A stretch of DNA of 64,000 nt from the NCBI GenBank assembly GCA_029783825.1, contig JAREIK010000767.1, positions 33,623 through 97,622 of the forward strand, in the 5' to 3' direction. This document shows, piece by piece, positions 25,649 to 39,480 of this stretch. Both the position numbers and the translations under genes were made by a program. The number at the start of each line of letters is the position of its first letter. The stretch's first letter is position 1. The DNA comes from Sapria himalayana. Its lineage: Eukaryota; Streptophyta; Magnoliopsida; Malpighiales; Rafflesiaceae. Below the pieces are notes generated by a model that was given only the letters and a program-made list of their open reading frames with translations, searched no databases and was not told the origin of the DNA.

Positions 25649-25782
25649 AGATTTAGGATTTAGAATTTATGGATTTGGGTTATAGTTTATGGTTTAAGGT
25701 TTAGGATTTAAAGTTTAAGGTTTATGGATTAGGGTTATAATTTATGGTTTAAGGTTTAGGATTTAATATTTAGGGTTTATGG
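25649..25782 (+). repeat. Degenerate telomere-like tract, 7-bp period, in island L
   Basis: A run of TTTAGGA, TTTAGAA, TTTGGGT, TTTAAGG, TTTAGGG and TTTATGG words with a mostly 7-bp period, resembling the Arabidopsis-type plant telomere repeat TTTAGGG. It abuts the poly(T) at 25783. It is longer than its counterpart in island R. Unlike the satellite's internal array, which has an 8-bp period, this one keeps the canonical 7. Confidence 0.85.
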
Positions 25783-25821
25783 TTTTTTTTTTGTTTTTTT
25801 TTGGAAAATACACACTTTATT
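25783..25821 (-). other. Poly(A) tail and AATAAA signal of a retrocopy-like sequence, island L
   Basis: On the minus strand AATAAA (25821-25816) is followed 13 bases later by about 20 A with one C interruption (25802-25783). This looks like the 3' end of a polyadenylated transcript copied into DNA, or the tail of a non-LTR element. The matching structure in island R has a shorter tail. Confidence 0.6.
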
Positions 25822-27071
25822 TATCATTTAGGCACACAACTTACAAGAGAGTAAAAAGCTGACTAAATTAGGCCAACACACCAAATCCTATGCACCTTAA
25901 TGATTCTATGCATAAAATACATAAAAAAACATAATGCCTAATAATTCCAAGCGTACGAATACAACTAAAATCACCTGGCATTCACGCACTTCAGAGTTGG
26001 CATTGAGTCATTATGCTCACTGCATCCTTTGCATTCGGATATTCCAAGCCTTTTGGAGGAACCTGAATGATGTACCATATAAAAACTATGCAAATATAAG
26101 ATAGTGCATGTGTGTGACATGCAGTATCAAGCACTTGCCTATGTCATTGTTATGCAATGGACTACATGTAAAACTGAATATCCATAAATCCACAAGTCCA
26201 TATCTACGGCACTTTGTCAATTCATTCTCACCTCTGAATTCCACATTCTTTTGCTCCATTGATCCTCAAAAAGTATCTATTGGGTTAGAATGCTTCCTCC
26301 TCGAACTCCAAGAAGTGGCTGTAAGTTGCACCGACAAAATATCAAAAATATGCATGCATCGGTGTGCATGTGTGAAGAGATCCATTTCATAGTCTAATTA
26401 TATACGCGTACAACCAAGCTAGAATACAAGTAAAATTATAAAATGCAATAAAGATCGATCTTTTTCTCTCGGGAGTGTAGCATTGCCTAATGTGTATTTA
26501 CAAAATGCATTAGTGGGCCCCACTTAGAGATACTCATGGGTCCAGTTGCCATTATTGCTTGCTACATAGAGAATAGACAAGATTGTGTGTGTGAGTATGT
26601 CATGATCCGTCTCTACAAGTACTTGTTGCATACAAAGTCCAAAATACAAATAAGACTACAAACATAAACTACAAGTTTAATTCTTTCGCTCACATGTCGT
26701 TGGTCTGGACTCAATTACTTACTGGCCGTGCTTGGTGATGCTTTAGATTTTCCCAACTCTCCAAATAATCATGGATTACCCGCTACTCCTGTTGGGCGAC
26801 GGTTGGGTGGTCCTCTATGCTGCCTTATATAGCTAGTGGGACCCACTCCTAGCCACTCTTGTAAATACTTCCCGACAACTTTGCTCGGTCTCATCAGTTG
26901 TTTGAATGTTTCATCCTGGCTTGCTAGTGGGGCCCTCTACAAGCTGGTGGCCCATATTTCTGGCTTCTTCTAAGACTTGCTGGCCCCTCTTAATGCAACA
27001 CCAAAATGGACAAGAATATTTGCACGTGTGTATTGTGGTCTGTCGGTATGTGTGTGTGGTGCAATAGTATC
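25803..27071 (-). pseudogene. Transcript-like retrocopy of unknown origin, island L copy
   Basis: About 1.27 kb, ending at its 3' side with a polyadenylation signal and A-tail. I do not recognise the source. The sense strand holds no long open frame in either copy. Stretches such as GTTCCTCCAAAAGG preceded by ATTCAG could be an old splice acceptor, which would argue against a fully processed copy. The 5' side stops abruptly at satellite sequence. It could be a processed pseudogene, a non-LTR retrotransposon 3' fragment or a gene fragment. Confidence is low for which one, higher that it is a transcript-derived 3' end. Confidence 0.4.
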
Positions 27072-27989
27072 AGGGTTTAAAAGTTTAGTAATTTAAGTAT
27101 TTAGGTATTTTGTGGTTTATAAGTTTTATTTAAATAATGAAATAACAAAAAAATAACTTTTATGATTTTTTTTATTTTCAAGGTTATAACCATTGAAATT
27201 ATAATAATTTTTAATTTTTTTTCAAATGTTAATATAATATTTAATTAAAATAATCATAAAAATTAAATATCATGTAAATTCAATATAAATAATTTTATTG
27301 ATCGATATTATAATATTGATCATAAAATAGATTAATAAACTATTATTAATTAGATAGATATTAATTAAAATATATTTGCAAAACCTAAAACGATTCAAAA
27401 TCAAAGTAAAATATATTACTAAATAATAATTTTTTATTTTTAAATTTGTGATTCTTTTAATAAGTTTATAAATTTTTTTGATGAAGATAAATTATTTAAA
27501 TTATAATTGTCTCATTCATATTTCTATTTTTCAAATAATATTTCTATAAAAATAAACTAATAAATAATTAAAATGAATATTAAAATTATAATGAAGTTAA
27601 ATAAAAATGAGATTTATGATTAATTATACAGGGTATACCGGTTAAATGGTTTAAGTATTTAGGAATATAGAAGTTTAGTGATTTAAGTGTTTAGGCATTT
27701 AGTAGTCTATATGTTTTATATAACTAATGAAATAATATAAAAATATTTTTCAAATTTTTTATCAATTTTGAAGGTTATAACCTTTATAAATATAATAATT
27801 TGTAAATATTTTTCTAATGTTAATACAATATTTAGTTATAATAAACTTAATAATTAATTATCATGTAAAGTAAAAATAAACAATTTTATTGATAGATATT
27901 AATAAACTAAATATAATTATAGATATAATAATGATCAAAAAATAAATTAATAAACTATTATTTATTGATAGATAATCATATATTATTTA

Positions 27990-28030
27990 TAAATACTTAA
28001 ACCTTTAAAGATGGTTTAAATGTTTAGGTA
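27990..28030. repeat. Rearranged unit: head-to-head telomere-like words
   Basis: AAATACTTAAACCTTTAAAG is followed directly by ATGGTTTAAATGTTTAGG, so a short inverted piece of the 8-bp array is joined to a forward one. The same join is present inverted near 47,945-47,985. It therefore predates the inverted duplication that made islands L and R. Confidence 0.75.
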
Positions 28031-30679
28031 TTTAAGGATTCTGGTGTTTTGGAGTTTAATGAGTTAAACATTTAGGCATTTAGTAGTTTATAAGTTTTAT
28101 ATAAATAATAAAATAACAAAAAAATTATTTTTGTGATTTTATCTCATTTTCAAAGATGATAACCTTTAAAAATATAATAATTTTTAAATTATTATCAAAT
28201 AAAAATATAATATTTAGTTATAATAATCTTAATAATTATATATCATGTAAATTCAATATAAACAAATTTATTGATAAATTTTCTAATAAAGATCAAAAAA
28301 TAAATTAATAATCTTTTATTAATAAGATAGATATCAATTAAAATATAATTACAAAACCTAAAATGATTCAGAAGCAAAGCAAAATATAATAATTTATCAT
28401 AATTTTTTGTTTTGAAAATTTTTTTCTTTTAAAAAGTTTATCAATAATATTTTGATGAAAAATAATTTATATAAATTATTTTTGTCTAGCTCAATTTATT
28501 TTGTAATTAATATTTATATATAAATAAACAAATAAATAATTAAAATGAATATTTAAAATTATAAATAAAAAAAATGAGATTTATTATTTATTATTTAGGG
28601 ATATTGTTTTAATTTAAATTAGATTTGTCTAACTAATATTTTATTTTGTAATTAATATTTTTATAAAAATAAACAGAGAAATAATTAAAATAAAAATTTA
28701 AAATTATACTGAATAAAAATTAAAATGAGATTTATGATTTATTATTAATCTATACCAGTTTAATGGAATAAGTATTTAGAGGTTTTTTCGTTTAGGAGTT
28801 TAGCAATTTATGTTTTTAGGCTTTTAGTGGTTTATAGGTTTTATTTAAAAAATAAAATAACAAAAATATTTTCCATAATTTGTTATCATTTTCATAGGTT
28901 ATAACCTTTGAAAATATAATAATATTTACAATTTTTTGAAATGCGAATATAATATTTAGTTATAATAATATTAATAATTATATATCATATAAATTAAATA
29001 TAAACAATTTTATTGATAGATAAAATATTAATGATCAAAAATTAAATTAATATTTTATTAATAAAAGATATCTATTAATTAAAAAATATTTATATAACGC
29101 AAATTGATTCAAAATTAAAGTAAAATATATAACTGGATAATAATTTTTAATTTTTAAATTTTTACTTATTTTATAAGCGTATATTTTTTTTATTAAAAAT
29201 TAATTAATTAAATTATATTTGTCGCACTCATACTTTATTTTGTAATAAATATTTCTATAAAAATAAACTAATAAATAATTAAAATGAATAGTTAAAATTA
29301 TAATAAATATAAATAAAAATTAAATTTCTTAATTATTAAGTAGTATATAACAGTTTAATGGTTTATGTATTTAGGCATTACGTGGTTTAGGAGTTTACTG
29401 ATTTAACTATGTATGCATTTAGTGGGTTATCGTTTATATTTAAAAAAAATAAAAAAATTATTTTTATTATTTTTTGATATTTTCAATGGTTATAACCTTT
29501 GAAAATATAATAATTTTTCAATTTTTTTCAAAAGTGAATAAATATTTATTTATAATATTCATAATAATTATATATCATAAATATTCAATATAAATAATTT
29601 TATTGATTGATATTCTAATAATTATCTAAAAATAAATTAAAAATCTATTATGAATAAGATTGATATTACTTAAAATATAATATAAAAACCTAAAATGATT
29701 CAAAAGCAAAGCAAAATATATTACTTAATAAATATTATTTGTTTTTAAATTTTTATTCTTTTTATAAGCTTATCTATTTTTTGATGAAAAATAAATTTTA
29801 TAAATTATATTTTTAACTCATAATTTATTTTATAATTAATATGTATATATAAATAAAAAGCTAAATAATCAAAATTAATTTTTTAAATTATAATGAAAAC
29901 AAATAAAAAAATGAGATTATTAATTATTATTTAGGGTATACCCGTTTAAATGATTGTCAATATAGGGTTATCAGGATTTTGTAGTTTAGTGATTTAAGTA
30001 TAAAAAAATATAGTGATTTATAGGTTTTATTTAAATAATGAAATAATAAAAAATATATATATTTTTTCTTTTTTCACATGTTCAAAGGTTATAATATTTT
30101 AAAATATAATAATTTTAAAATTTTATTCAAAAGTGAATACAATATTTAGTTATAATAATTATTAAATTTATATATCATATAAATTAAATATAAATATTTT
30201 TATTGATAAATATTCTAATAATGATCTAAAAATAAATTAATAATCTATTATTAATAAGTTAGATATCAATTAAAAAGTAATTACAAAGCCTAAATTGATT
30301 CATAAACAAAGTAAATATATTACTATATAATAATTTTTTGATTTTAATTTTTTTCTGCTTTTAATAAATTTATCTATATTTTTTTGTTGAAAAATAATTT
30401 ATATAAATTATATATTTCTAACTTATAATTTATTTTGTAATTAATATTTATATAAAAATAAACAAATAAATAATTAAAATAAATATTTAAAATTATAATG
30501 AAAAAAATAAAAATGAGATTTATTATCTATTATTTAGGATATACATGCTTATAAAATTTATCTATTTAGGGTTTTCGAGATTTATAAGTTATTTATTTAA
30601 GTTTTTAGAAATTTAATGGTTTATAGCTTTTATTCAAATAATGAAATAACAAAAAATGTATTTTTGATATTTTTTCAAA

Positions 30680-30705
30680 TTTTCAAATGTCATAACATTT
30701 GAAAA
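30680..30705. repeat. Satellite dyad with paired G-to-T / C-to-A changes
   Basis: The arms read TTTCAAATGT and ACATTTGAAA around CATA. Compared with the consensus, G became T on the left and C became A at the matching position on the right, so the inverted repeat stays perfect outside the centre. Confidence 0.75.
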
Positions 30706-31068
30706 TATAATAATTTTTAAATTTTTTAAAAATGTGAATACAATATTTAGTAATAATAATAATTATCATTATATATAATATAAACTAAATATAAACAATT
30801 TTATTGATAATATTATATCAATTATCAAAAAATAAATTAATAAACTATTATTAATATGATAGATATAAATTAAAATATAATTAAAAAACTTAAAATGATT
30901 CAAAATCAAAGTAAAATTTATTTCTAAATAATGATTTTTTTTTTAGTTTTTGCATCATTTTATAAGCTTATATATTTTTTTGTTGAAAAATTTATTATTT
31001 AAATTATATTTGTCACTCATAATTTATTTTGTAATTAATATTTCTATAAATTATTAAAATTATATTTA

Positions 31069-31164
31069 AGGTTTACGAGTTTAAAGGTTTAGGTATTTAG
31101 GGGCTTTGGGGTTTAGGAGTTTAGAGATTTATGTATTTATGGATTTAATGGTTTATAAGTTTTA
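31069..31164 (+). repeat. Representative 8-bp telomere-like array: 12 units without phase break
   Basis: Cut every eight bases, the sequence reads AGGTTTAC, GAGTTTAA, AGGTTTAG, GTATTTAG, GGGCTTTG, GGGTTTAG, GAGTTTAG, AGATTTAT, GTATTTAT, GGATTTAA, TGGTTTAT, AAGTTTTA. TTT (or CTTT) sits at positions 4-6 of every unit, so the phase is exact over 96 bp. Consensus is close to GGGTTTAG. Every full satellite unit in the window holds such an array of about 9-12 units, reverse-complemented in the reversed blocks. Confidence 0.92.
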
Positions 31165-34100
31165 TTTAAACTATGATAGAACAAAAAAATTATTTTTGTT
31201 ATTTTTTCTCATTTTTGAAGGTTATAACCTTAGAAAATATAACAATTTTTATATTTTTTATATATGTGAATACTATATTTATTTATGATAATCTTAATAA
31301 TTATATATCATGTAAATTCAAAATAAACAATTATATTGAATTATTAAAGATCAAAAAATATATTTGCAAATAAAATATATCATGTTAATTCAAAAAATAT
31401 TGATAGATATTATATTAATGATCAAAAAAAAATTAATAAACTATTATTAATAAGATAGATATTATTCAAAATCAAAGTAAAATATAATATAAAATAATAA
31501 TTTTTTTGACTTTTTGGTTCTTTCTATAAGTTTATATTTTTCGTTATTAAAAGTAAATTATTTAAATTATATTTGTCTTCCACATAATTTATTTTTAATT
31601 TATAATTCTATAAAAATAAACTAATAAATAATTAAAATGAATATTTAAAAATATAATGAATACAAATAAAATTAAGATTTATTATTTATTATATAGGATA
31701 TACAAGTTTAATGGTTTAAGTATTTAGGTGTTTTGAGATTTAGTGAATTAAGTGTTTAGGTTTAGTGATTTGTAGTTTTTATTTAAAGAATAAAAAAATA
31801 AAAAATTAAATTTTTTGATTTTTTTTGATTTTTTTTAATTTTTGAAGGTTATAACCTTTGAAAATATAATAATTTTTATTTTTTTTTAAATGTTGATATA
31901 ATATTTAATTATAATATTCTTAATAATTATATATAATCTAAACTTAATATAAATAATTTTATTAATAGATATTATTATAATGATCAATAAAAAATCAATA
32001 AACTTTTATTAATAAGAATGATATAAATTAAAATATAATTGCAAAAAATAAAATGATTCAAAATCAAAATAAAATATATTAGAAAATAATAAATTTTTGT
32101 TTTTAAAATTTTGCATCTTTTTATAAGTACATATATTTTTTTTAATAAAAAATAAATTATTTAACAAAGATGTGTCCCACTAATAATTTATTTTGTAATT
32201 AATATTTCTATAAATATAAACTGATAAATAATTAAAATAAAAATTTAAAAGTATACTGAAAAAAAATTAAAATGAGATTTCTGATTTATTATTAATCTAT
32301 ACCAGTTTAATGGAATAAGTATTTAGAGGTTTTGTCGTTTAGGGGTTTAGCTATTTATGTTTTTAGGCTTTTAGTGGTTTATAGGTTTTATATAAAAAAT
32401 AAAATAACAAAAAAAATTTCCATAATTTGTTATCATTTTCATAGGTTATAACCTTTGAAAATATAATAATATTTAAAATTTTTTTAAATGTAAATATAAT
32501 ATTTTAGTTATAATAAAATTAATAATTATATATCATATAAATTCAATATAAACAATTTTATTGATAGATATTATAATAATGATCAAAAATTAAATTAAAA
32601 AACTATTAATAAAAAGATAAAAATTAATTAAAAAATATTTACAAAACTCAAATTGATTCAAAATTAAAGTAAAATATATTACTGAATAATAATTTTAAAT
32701 TTTTAAATTTTTACTTCTTTTATATGTGTATATATATTATTTCATTTAAAATAAATTATTTAAATTATATTTGTCGCACTCATAATTTATTTTGTAATAA
32801 ATATTTCTATAAAATAAACTTATAAATAATTAAAATGAATATTTACAATAATAATAAATTGAAATAAAAATTAGATTTCTTAATTATTAAGTAGTATATA
32901 GTTGTTTAATGGTTTATGTATTTAAGCATTACGGGCCTTAGAAGTTTGCTGATTTAGTGGTTTATAGGTTTTATTTAAAAATTAAAATAACAAAATATTT
33001 ATTTTTATTATTTTTTGATATTTTCAAAGGTTATATCATTTTAAAATATAATAATTTTAAATATTTTTTCAAATGTGAATTCAATTTTTAGTTATAATAA
33101 TCATTATTTTTATATATCATATAAATTCAATATAAACATAAATATTGATAAATGTTCTAAAAATGATCAAAAAATAAATTAATAATCTATTATTAATAAG
33201 AGAGATATCAATTAAAATATAATAAAAAAGCCTAAGGTGGTTCAGAAGAAATCAAAATATATTACTATATAATGATTTGTTGTTTTAAAATTTTTTATTA
33301 AAGAGTTTATCTATATTTTTATGATGAAAATTAATTTATATAAATTATATTTTTCTAACTCATAATTTGGTTTTTAATTAATATTTATATAAAAATAAAC
33401 AAATAAATAATTAAAATGAATATTTAAAATTATAATAAAAAAAATAATATTGAGATTTATTCTTTATTATTTTGGGTATACCTATCTAATTTTAATTAGA
33501 TCTGTCTCACTAATAATTTATTTTGTAATTAATAGTTCTATAAAAATAAACTGATAAATAATCAAAATAAAAATTTAAAATTATACTAAATAAAAATTAA
33601 AATCAGATTTATGAATTATTAATAGTGTATACCAGTTTAATATTTTAACTATTTAGAGGTTTTTCGTTTATGACTTTAGCGATTTATGTTTTTAGGCATT
33701 TAGTGGTATATATCTTTTATTTAAAAAATGAAATAACAAAAAAATTATTTTTGATATTTTTTCACATTTTCAAAGGTTATAACCTTTGAAAATATAATAA
33801 TTTTAAAATTTTTTAAAAATGTGAATACAATATTTAGTAATAATAATTATTATAATTATATATAATATAAACTATATATAAACAATTTTATTATTAGATA
33901 TGATATCAATTATCAAATAATAAATTAATATGCTATTATTAATATGATAGATATAAATTAAAATATAATTGCAAAACCTAAAAATATTCAAAATCCAAGT
34001 AAAATTTATTACTAAATAATAATTATTTTTTAGTTTTTTCTTCTTTTTATAAGTTTATATTTTTTTTGATGAAAAATAAATTATTTAAATTATATTTGTA

Positions 34101-37100
34101 TCACTCATAATTTATTTTGTAATTAATATTTTAATAAATTATTTAAAATATATTTAAGGTTTACGAGTTTAAAGGTTTAAGAATTTCGGGGCTTTTGTGT
34201 TTAGGAGTTTAGAGGTTTAAGTGTTTAGGCAATTAGTGGTTTATAAGTTTTATTTAAACAATGATATAATAAAAAATTTATTATTATTATTTTTTAAAAT
34301 TTTGAAGGTTATAACCTTTGAAAATATAAAAATTTCTAAATTTTTTTAAAATTTAAATATAATATTTAGTTTTAATAATCTTAATAAATATAAGTCATTT
34401 AAATTAAATATAAATAATTACATTCTAGATATTATAATAATGATCAAAAAAAATTTAATAAACTATTATTAATAAGATAGATATTATTTAAAATATATTT
34501 GCAAAATCTAAATTTATTCAAAATTAAAGTACACTATATTACTTAATAATAATTTTTTTAATGTTTCGCTTTTTTTATAACTTTATATTTTTGTTATTAT
34601 AAATAAATTATTTAAATTAATTTGTCTTACTCATAATTTATTTTGTAATTTATAATTCTATAATAATAAACTAATAAATAATTAAAATAATTATTTAAAA
34701 TTATAATGAATACAAATAAAATTGAGATTTATTATTTATTATTCAGGATATACCGGTTTAATGGTTTAAATATTTAGGTGTTTTTGGGTTTAGAAGTTTA
34801 GTAATTTAAGTGTTTAGACCTTTAGTTATTTATAGTTATTATCTTAAAAATTAAAAAACAAAAAATTTAGTAATTTAACCTTTGAAAAAAAAATAATTTT
34901 TAAATTTTTTTAAATGTGAATATATTATTTAGTTATTATATCTTAATAATTATATATAATGTAAACTAAATATAAATAATTTTATTAATAGATATTATAA
35001 TAATGATCAATAAATAAATTAATAAACTAGTAATAATAAGAATGATATAAATTAAAATATAATTGTAGAATCTAAGATGATTCAAAATCAAAATAAGATA
35101 TTTTACTAAATAATAATTTTTTATTTTAAAAGTTTTGCCTTATTTTATATATCATATACTTTTTTTGATGACAAATAAATTATTTAAATTATATCTGTTT
35201 CACTAATAATTTAATTTGTAATTAATATTTCTATAAAATTAAATTGATAAATAATTAAAAAGAATATTTAAAATTATAATGAATACTAATAAAAATTGAT
35301 TTATGATTTATTATTTAGGTAATACCTATTTAATGGTTTAAGTATTTTGTTGTTTTGGGGTTAAAAAGTTTATTGATTTATATGTTTCCACATTTATGTG
35401 TTTATAGGTTTTATTTAATCAATGAAATAACAAAAAATTTATTTTTATGAATTTTCATGATTTTCAAAGGTTATTACCTTTTAAAATATAATAATTTTTT
35501 AATCTTTCTAAAATATGAATGCAATACTTAGTTATAATAATCTTAATAATTATATTTGATGTAAATTTAATATAAAAAATTTTATTAATATAGATTATTA
35601 TAATGATCAAAAAATAAATAAACTATTATTAATAAGATAGATATTAATTAAAATATATTTGCAGAACCCAAAATAATTCAAAATCAAAGTAAATTATATT
35701 ACTAAATAAAATTTTAAATTTTTGTAATTTTGTTTATTTTTATAAGCTTATTTTTTTTTCATAAAAAATAATATATTTAAATTATATGTCTCACTCATTA
35801 TTTATTTTGTAATTTATATTTCTATAAAAATAAACTAAAAAAATAAATAAAATGAATATTTAAAATTATAATGAATACAAATAAAAATGAAATTTAATAT
35901 TTATTATTTATTTTATATAGGTTTAATGGTTTAAGTATTTAGGGGGTTTTGGGGTTAAGGAGTCTAGATATTTAAATGATTAGGCATTTAGTGGTTTATA
36001 AGTTTTATTTAAATAATAAAATAATAAAAAAATTATTTTTGTGATTTTTTAACATTTTTGAAGCTTATAACCTTTGAAAATATAGTAATTTTTAATTTTT
36101 TTCAAAAGTGAATTCAATATTTAGGTATAATAATCATAATATTTATATTTCATATAAATTCAATATAAATAATTTTACTGATAAATATTCTAATAATGAT
36201 TAAAAAATAAATTAATAATCTATTATTAATAAGATAGATATCAATTAAAATATAATTACAAAACCAATAATAATTCAGAAGCATAGCAAATTATATTATT
36301 ATATAATAATTTTTTGTTTTTAATTTTTTTTTAATAAGATTATCTATATTTTTTTTGATGAAAAATAATTTATATAAATTATAATTGTCTAACTCATAAT
36401 TTATTCTGTATTTAATATTTATATATAATAAACAAATACATAATTAAAATGAATATTTAAAATTATAATGAAAAAATAATAAATATGAATTTATTGTTTA
36501 TTATTTTGGATATATCTGATTAGAAAAATTATCTATTTAGGGTTTTCAAGATTTAGAAGATATTCATTTAAGTATTTAGGCAATTAGTGGTTTATAGGTT
36601 TTATTTAAACAATGAAATAACAAATAAATTATTTTTGATATTTTTTCAAATATTCAAAGATTATAACCTTTGAAAATATAATAATTTTAAAATTTTAAAA
36701 AATGTGAATACAATATTTAGTAATAATATTTATTATAAAATATAATATATAATATAAACAATTTTATTGATGATATTATATCAATTATCAAAAAATAAAT
36801 TAATAAACTATTATTAATATGATATATATAAATTTAAATTTAATTACAAAAACTAAAATGATTAAAAATCATAGTAAATCTATTACTAAATAATAATTTT
36901 TGTTTTTTAGTGTTTGCCTCATTTTATAAGATAATATATTTTATTGATAAAAAATTAGTTATTTAAATTATATTTGTATCACTCATAATTTATTTTGTAA
37001 TTAATATTTCAATAAATTATATAAATTATATTTAAATTATACTCATAATTTATATAAATTATATAAATTTAAGTATTTAGGGGCTTTGGTGTTTTGGAGT

Positions 37101-38219
37101 TTAGAGATTTATGTGTTTAGGTATTTAATGGTTTATAAGTTTTATTTAAACAATGATATAACAAAAAATTTATTTTTTGTTATTTTTTCTCATTTTTGAA
37201 GGTTATAACCTTTGAAATTATAACAATTTTTAAATTTTAATAAATGTGAATACTATGTTTAGTAATGATAATAATAATACTTAAATATCATACAAATTCA
37301 ATATAAACAATTATATTGATAGATATTATATTAATGATCAAAAAATTAATTAATAAACTATTATAAATAAGATAGATATTATTTAAAATATATTTGCAAA
37401 ACATAAATTTATTCAAAATCAAAGTAAAATAAATTACTAATTAATAATGTTTTTGATGTTTTGCTTCTTTTTATAAGTTTATATTTTTTGTTCTTAAAAG
37501 TATATTATTTAAATTATATTCGTCTTCCTCACAATATATTTAGTAATTTATAATTCTATATAAATAAACTAAAAAATAATTAAATTGAATATTTAAAATT
37601 ATAATGAATACAAATAAAAGTGAGATTTATTATTTATTTTTCAGGATATACAGTTTTAATGGTTTAGGTATTTAGATGTTTTGGGGTTTAGTGATTTAAG
37701 TGTTTATGCCTTAAGTGATTTATAGTTTTTATTTAACGAATGAAAAAACAAAAAATTTAATTTTTTGTTTTTTTAATTTTTGATGTTTATAATCTTTGAA
37801 AATATAATAATTTTTAATTTTTTTTAAATGTGAATATAATATTTAGTTATAATAATCTTAATAATTATATATAATATAAACTCAATAGAAATAATTTTAT
37901 TAATAGATATTATAATAATGATCAATAAATAATTAATAAACTATTATTAAAAAGAATGATATAAATTTTAATATAAATGCAAAATCTAAAATGATACAAA
38001 ATCAAAATAAATTATTTTACTAAATAATAAAATTTTGTTTTTAAAATTGTGCCCATTTTTATAAGCTTATATTTTTTTTGATGAAATATAAATTATTTAA
38101 ATTATATATGTCTCACTAATAATTTATTTTGTAATTAATATTTCTATAAAAATAAACTGATAAATAATTAAAATAAAAATTTAAAATTATACTGAATAAA
38201 AATTAAAATGAGATTTATG

Positions 38220-38285
38220 ATTTATTATTAATGTATACCATTTTAATGATTTTGAGATTTAAAATTTTCTGAAAAGTGAATAAAA
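38220..38285 (+). repeat. Truncated type B unit, second copy of the 23.4-kb junction
   Basis: Same internal join as at 23340-23410 (GTATACCATTTTAATG running into GAGATTTAAAATTTTCTGAAAAG), offset about 14.87 kb. It anchors the direct duplication of E-F-G-B-C-H. Confidence 0.82.
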
Positions 38286-39384
38286 TATTTAGTTATAATA
38301 TTATTAATAACCATACATCATATAAATTCAATATAAACAATTTTATTGAATGTTATTATAATAATGATCATAAATTAAATTGATAAACTATTAATAATAA
38401 GATAGATATTAATTAAAAAATATTTACAAAACCCAAAAGAATTCAAAATTAAAGTAAAATATATTACTGAATAATAGTTTTTAATTTTTAAATTTTACTT
38501 CTTTTATAAGCATATATATATTTTTTTTGATTAAAAATAAATTATTTAAATTATATTTGTCTTACTAATAATATATTTTGTAATAAATATTTCTATAAAA
38601 ATAAACTAATAAATAATTAAATGAATATTTAAATTTATAATTATTAGAAATAAAAATTAGATTTATTAATTATTATGTATTATATAGTGGTTTAATGGTT
38701 TATGTATTTAGGTATTACGGGGTTTAGGAATATACTGATTTAATTCTGTATGCATTTAGTGGTTTAAACGTTTTGTTTAAAAAATAAAATAACAAAAAAT
38801 TTATTTTTATTATTTTTTTATATTTTCAAATGTTATAACCTTTGAAAATATAATAATTTTTAAATTTTTTTTAAAAGCGAATTCAATATTTAGTTATAAA
38901 AATCATTATATTTATATATCATTAAATTCAAAATAAACAATTTTAGTGATTAATATTTTAATAATGATCAAAAAATAAATTAATAATCTATTATTTAATA
39001 AGATAGATATCAATTAAAATATAATTACAAAACATAAAATGATTCATAAGCAAACCAAAATATATTACTATATAATAATTTTATGTTTTGTAATTTTTTT
39101 TATTTTAAAAAGTTTATCTATATTTTTTTGTTGAAAAATAATTTACATAAATTATATTTGTCTAACTCATAGATATATTTAAATAAATATTTAGATAAAA
39201 ATAAACAAATAAATAATTAAAATGAATATTTAAAATTATAATGAAAAAAAATAAGATTTATTATTTATTATTTAGGGTATAACTATTTAATTTAAATTAT
39301 ATCTGTTCACTAATAATTTATTTTTAATTAATATTTCTATAAAAATAAACTGATAAATAATTAAAATAAAAATTTAAAATTATA

Positions 39385-39480
39385 CTAAATAAAAATTAAA
39401 ATGGGATTTATGATTTATTATTAATGTATAACAATTTAATAGTTTAAGTATTTAGAGGTTTTGTAGTATAGGTGTTTAGC
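39385..39480 (+). other. Empty site corresponding to the island insertion point
   Basis: This is the same B unit, in the direct copy of the 21.6-24.5 kb segment, that in the first copy is broken by island L. It reads continuously from TATACTAAATAAAAATTAAA through the TATACC-like box into the 8-bp array (TTTAGAGGTTTTG). By comparison the island replaced roughly 90-100 bp of satellite rather than inserting cleanly. Confidence 0.65.

Larger units (their letters stand above)
24531..27071 (-). repeat. Unique island L, inverted copy of island R
   Basis: About 2.5 kb of sequence unlike the satellite and with more balanced composition. It aligns, inverted, over its whole length with 48894-51368; in the 240 bp compared base by base (25227-25466) the divergence is roughly 9% with no indel. 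From left to right it holds an unidentified region (24531-25640), a telomere-like tract, poly(T) with TTTATT on the far side, and an unidentified transcript-like region running to the right edge. The left edge joins satellite text at TATACTGAAT and the right edge joins at CAGGGTTTAAAAG, the same two satellite positions as in island R. I recognise no protein. Short open frames exist but are judged accidental. Confidence 0.9.

Noticed and set aside
25649..25782. A true chromosome end at the telomere-like tract
   Set aside because: The tract is short, degenerate, internal, and flanked on both sides by other DNA; it is an interstitial remnant.
26108..26392. 94-residue frame, partly conserved at 49663-49866 on the other strand
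   Set aside because: It runs antisense to the AATAAA/poly(A) direction, the two copies differ by frame-changing indels, and no family is recognised.
24531..27071. Island L as an autonomous transposon with terminal repeats
   Set aside because: No inverted or direct terminal repeats or target duplication are visible at the edges, and comparison with the empty site shows replacement of satellite rather than clean insertion.
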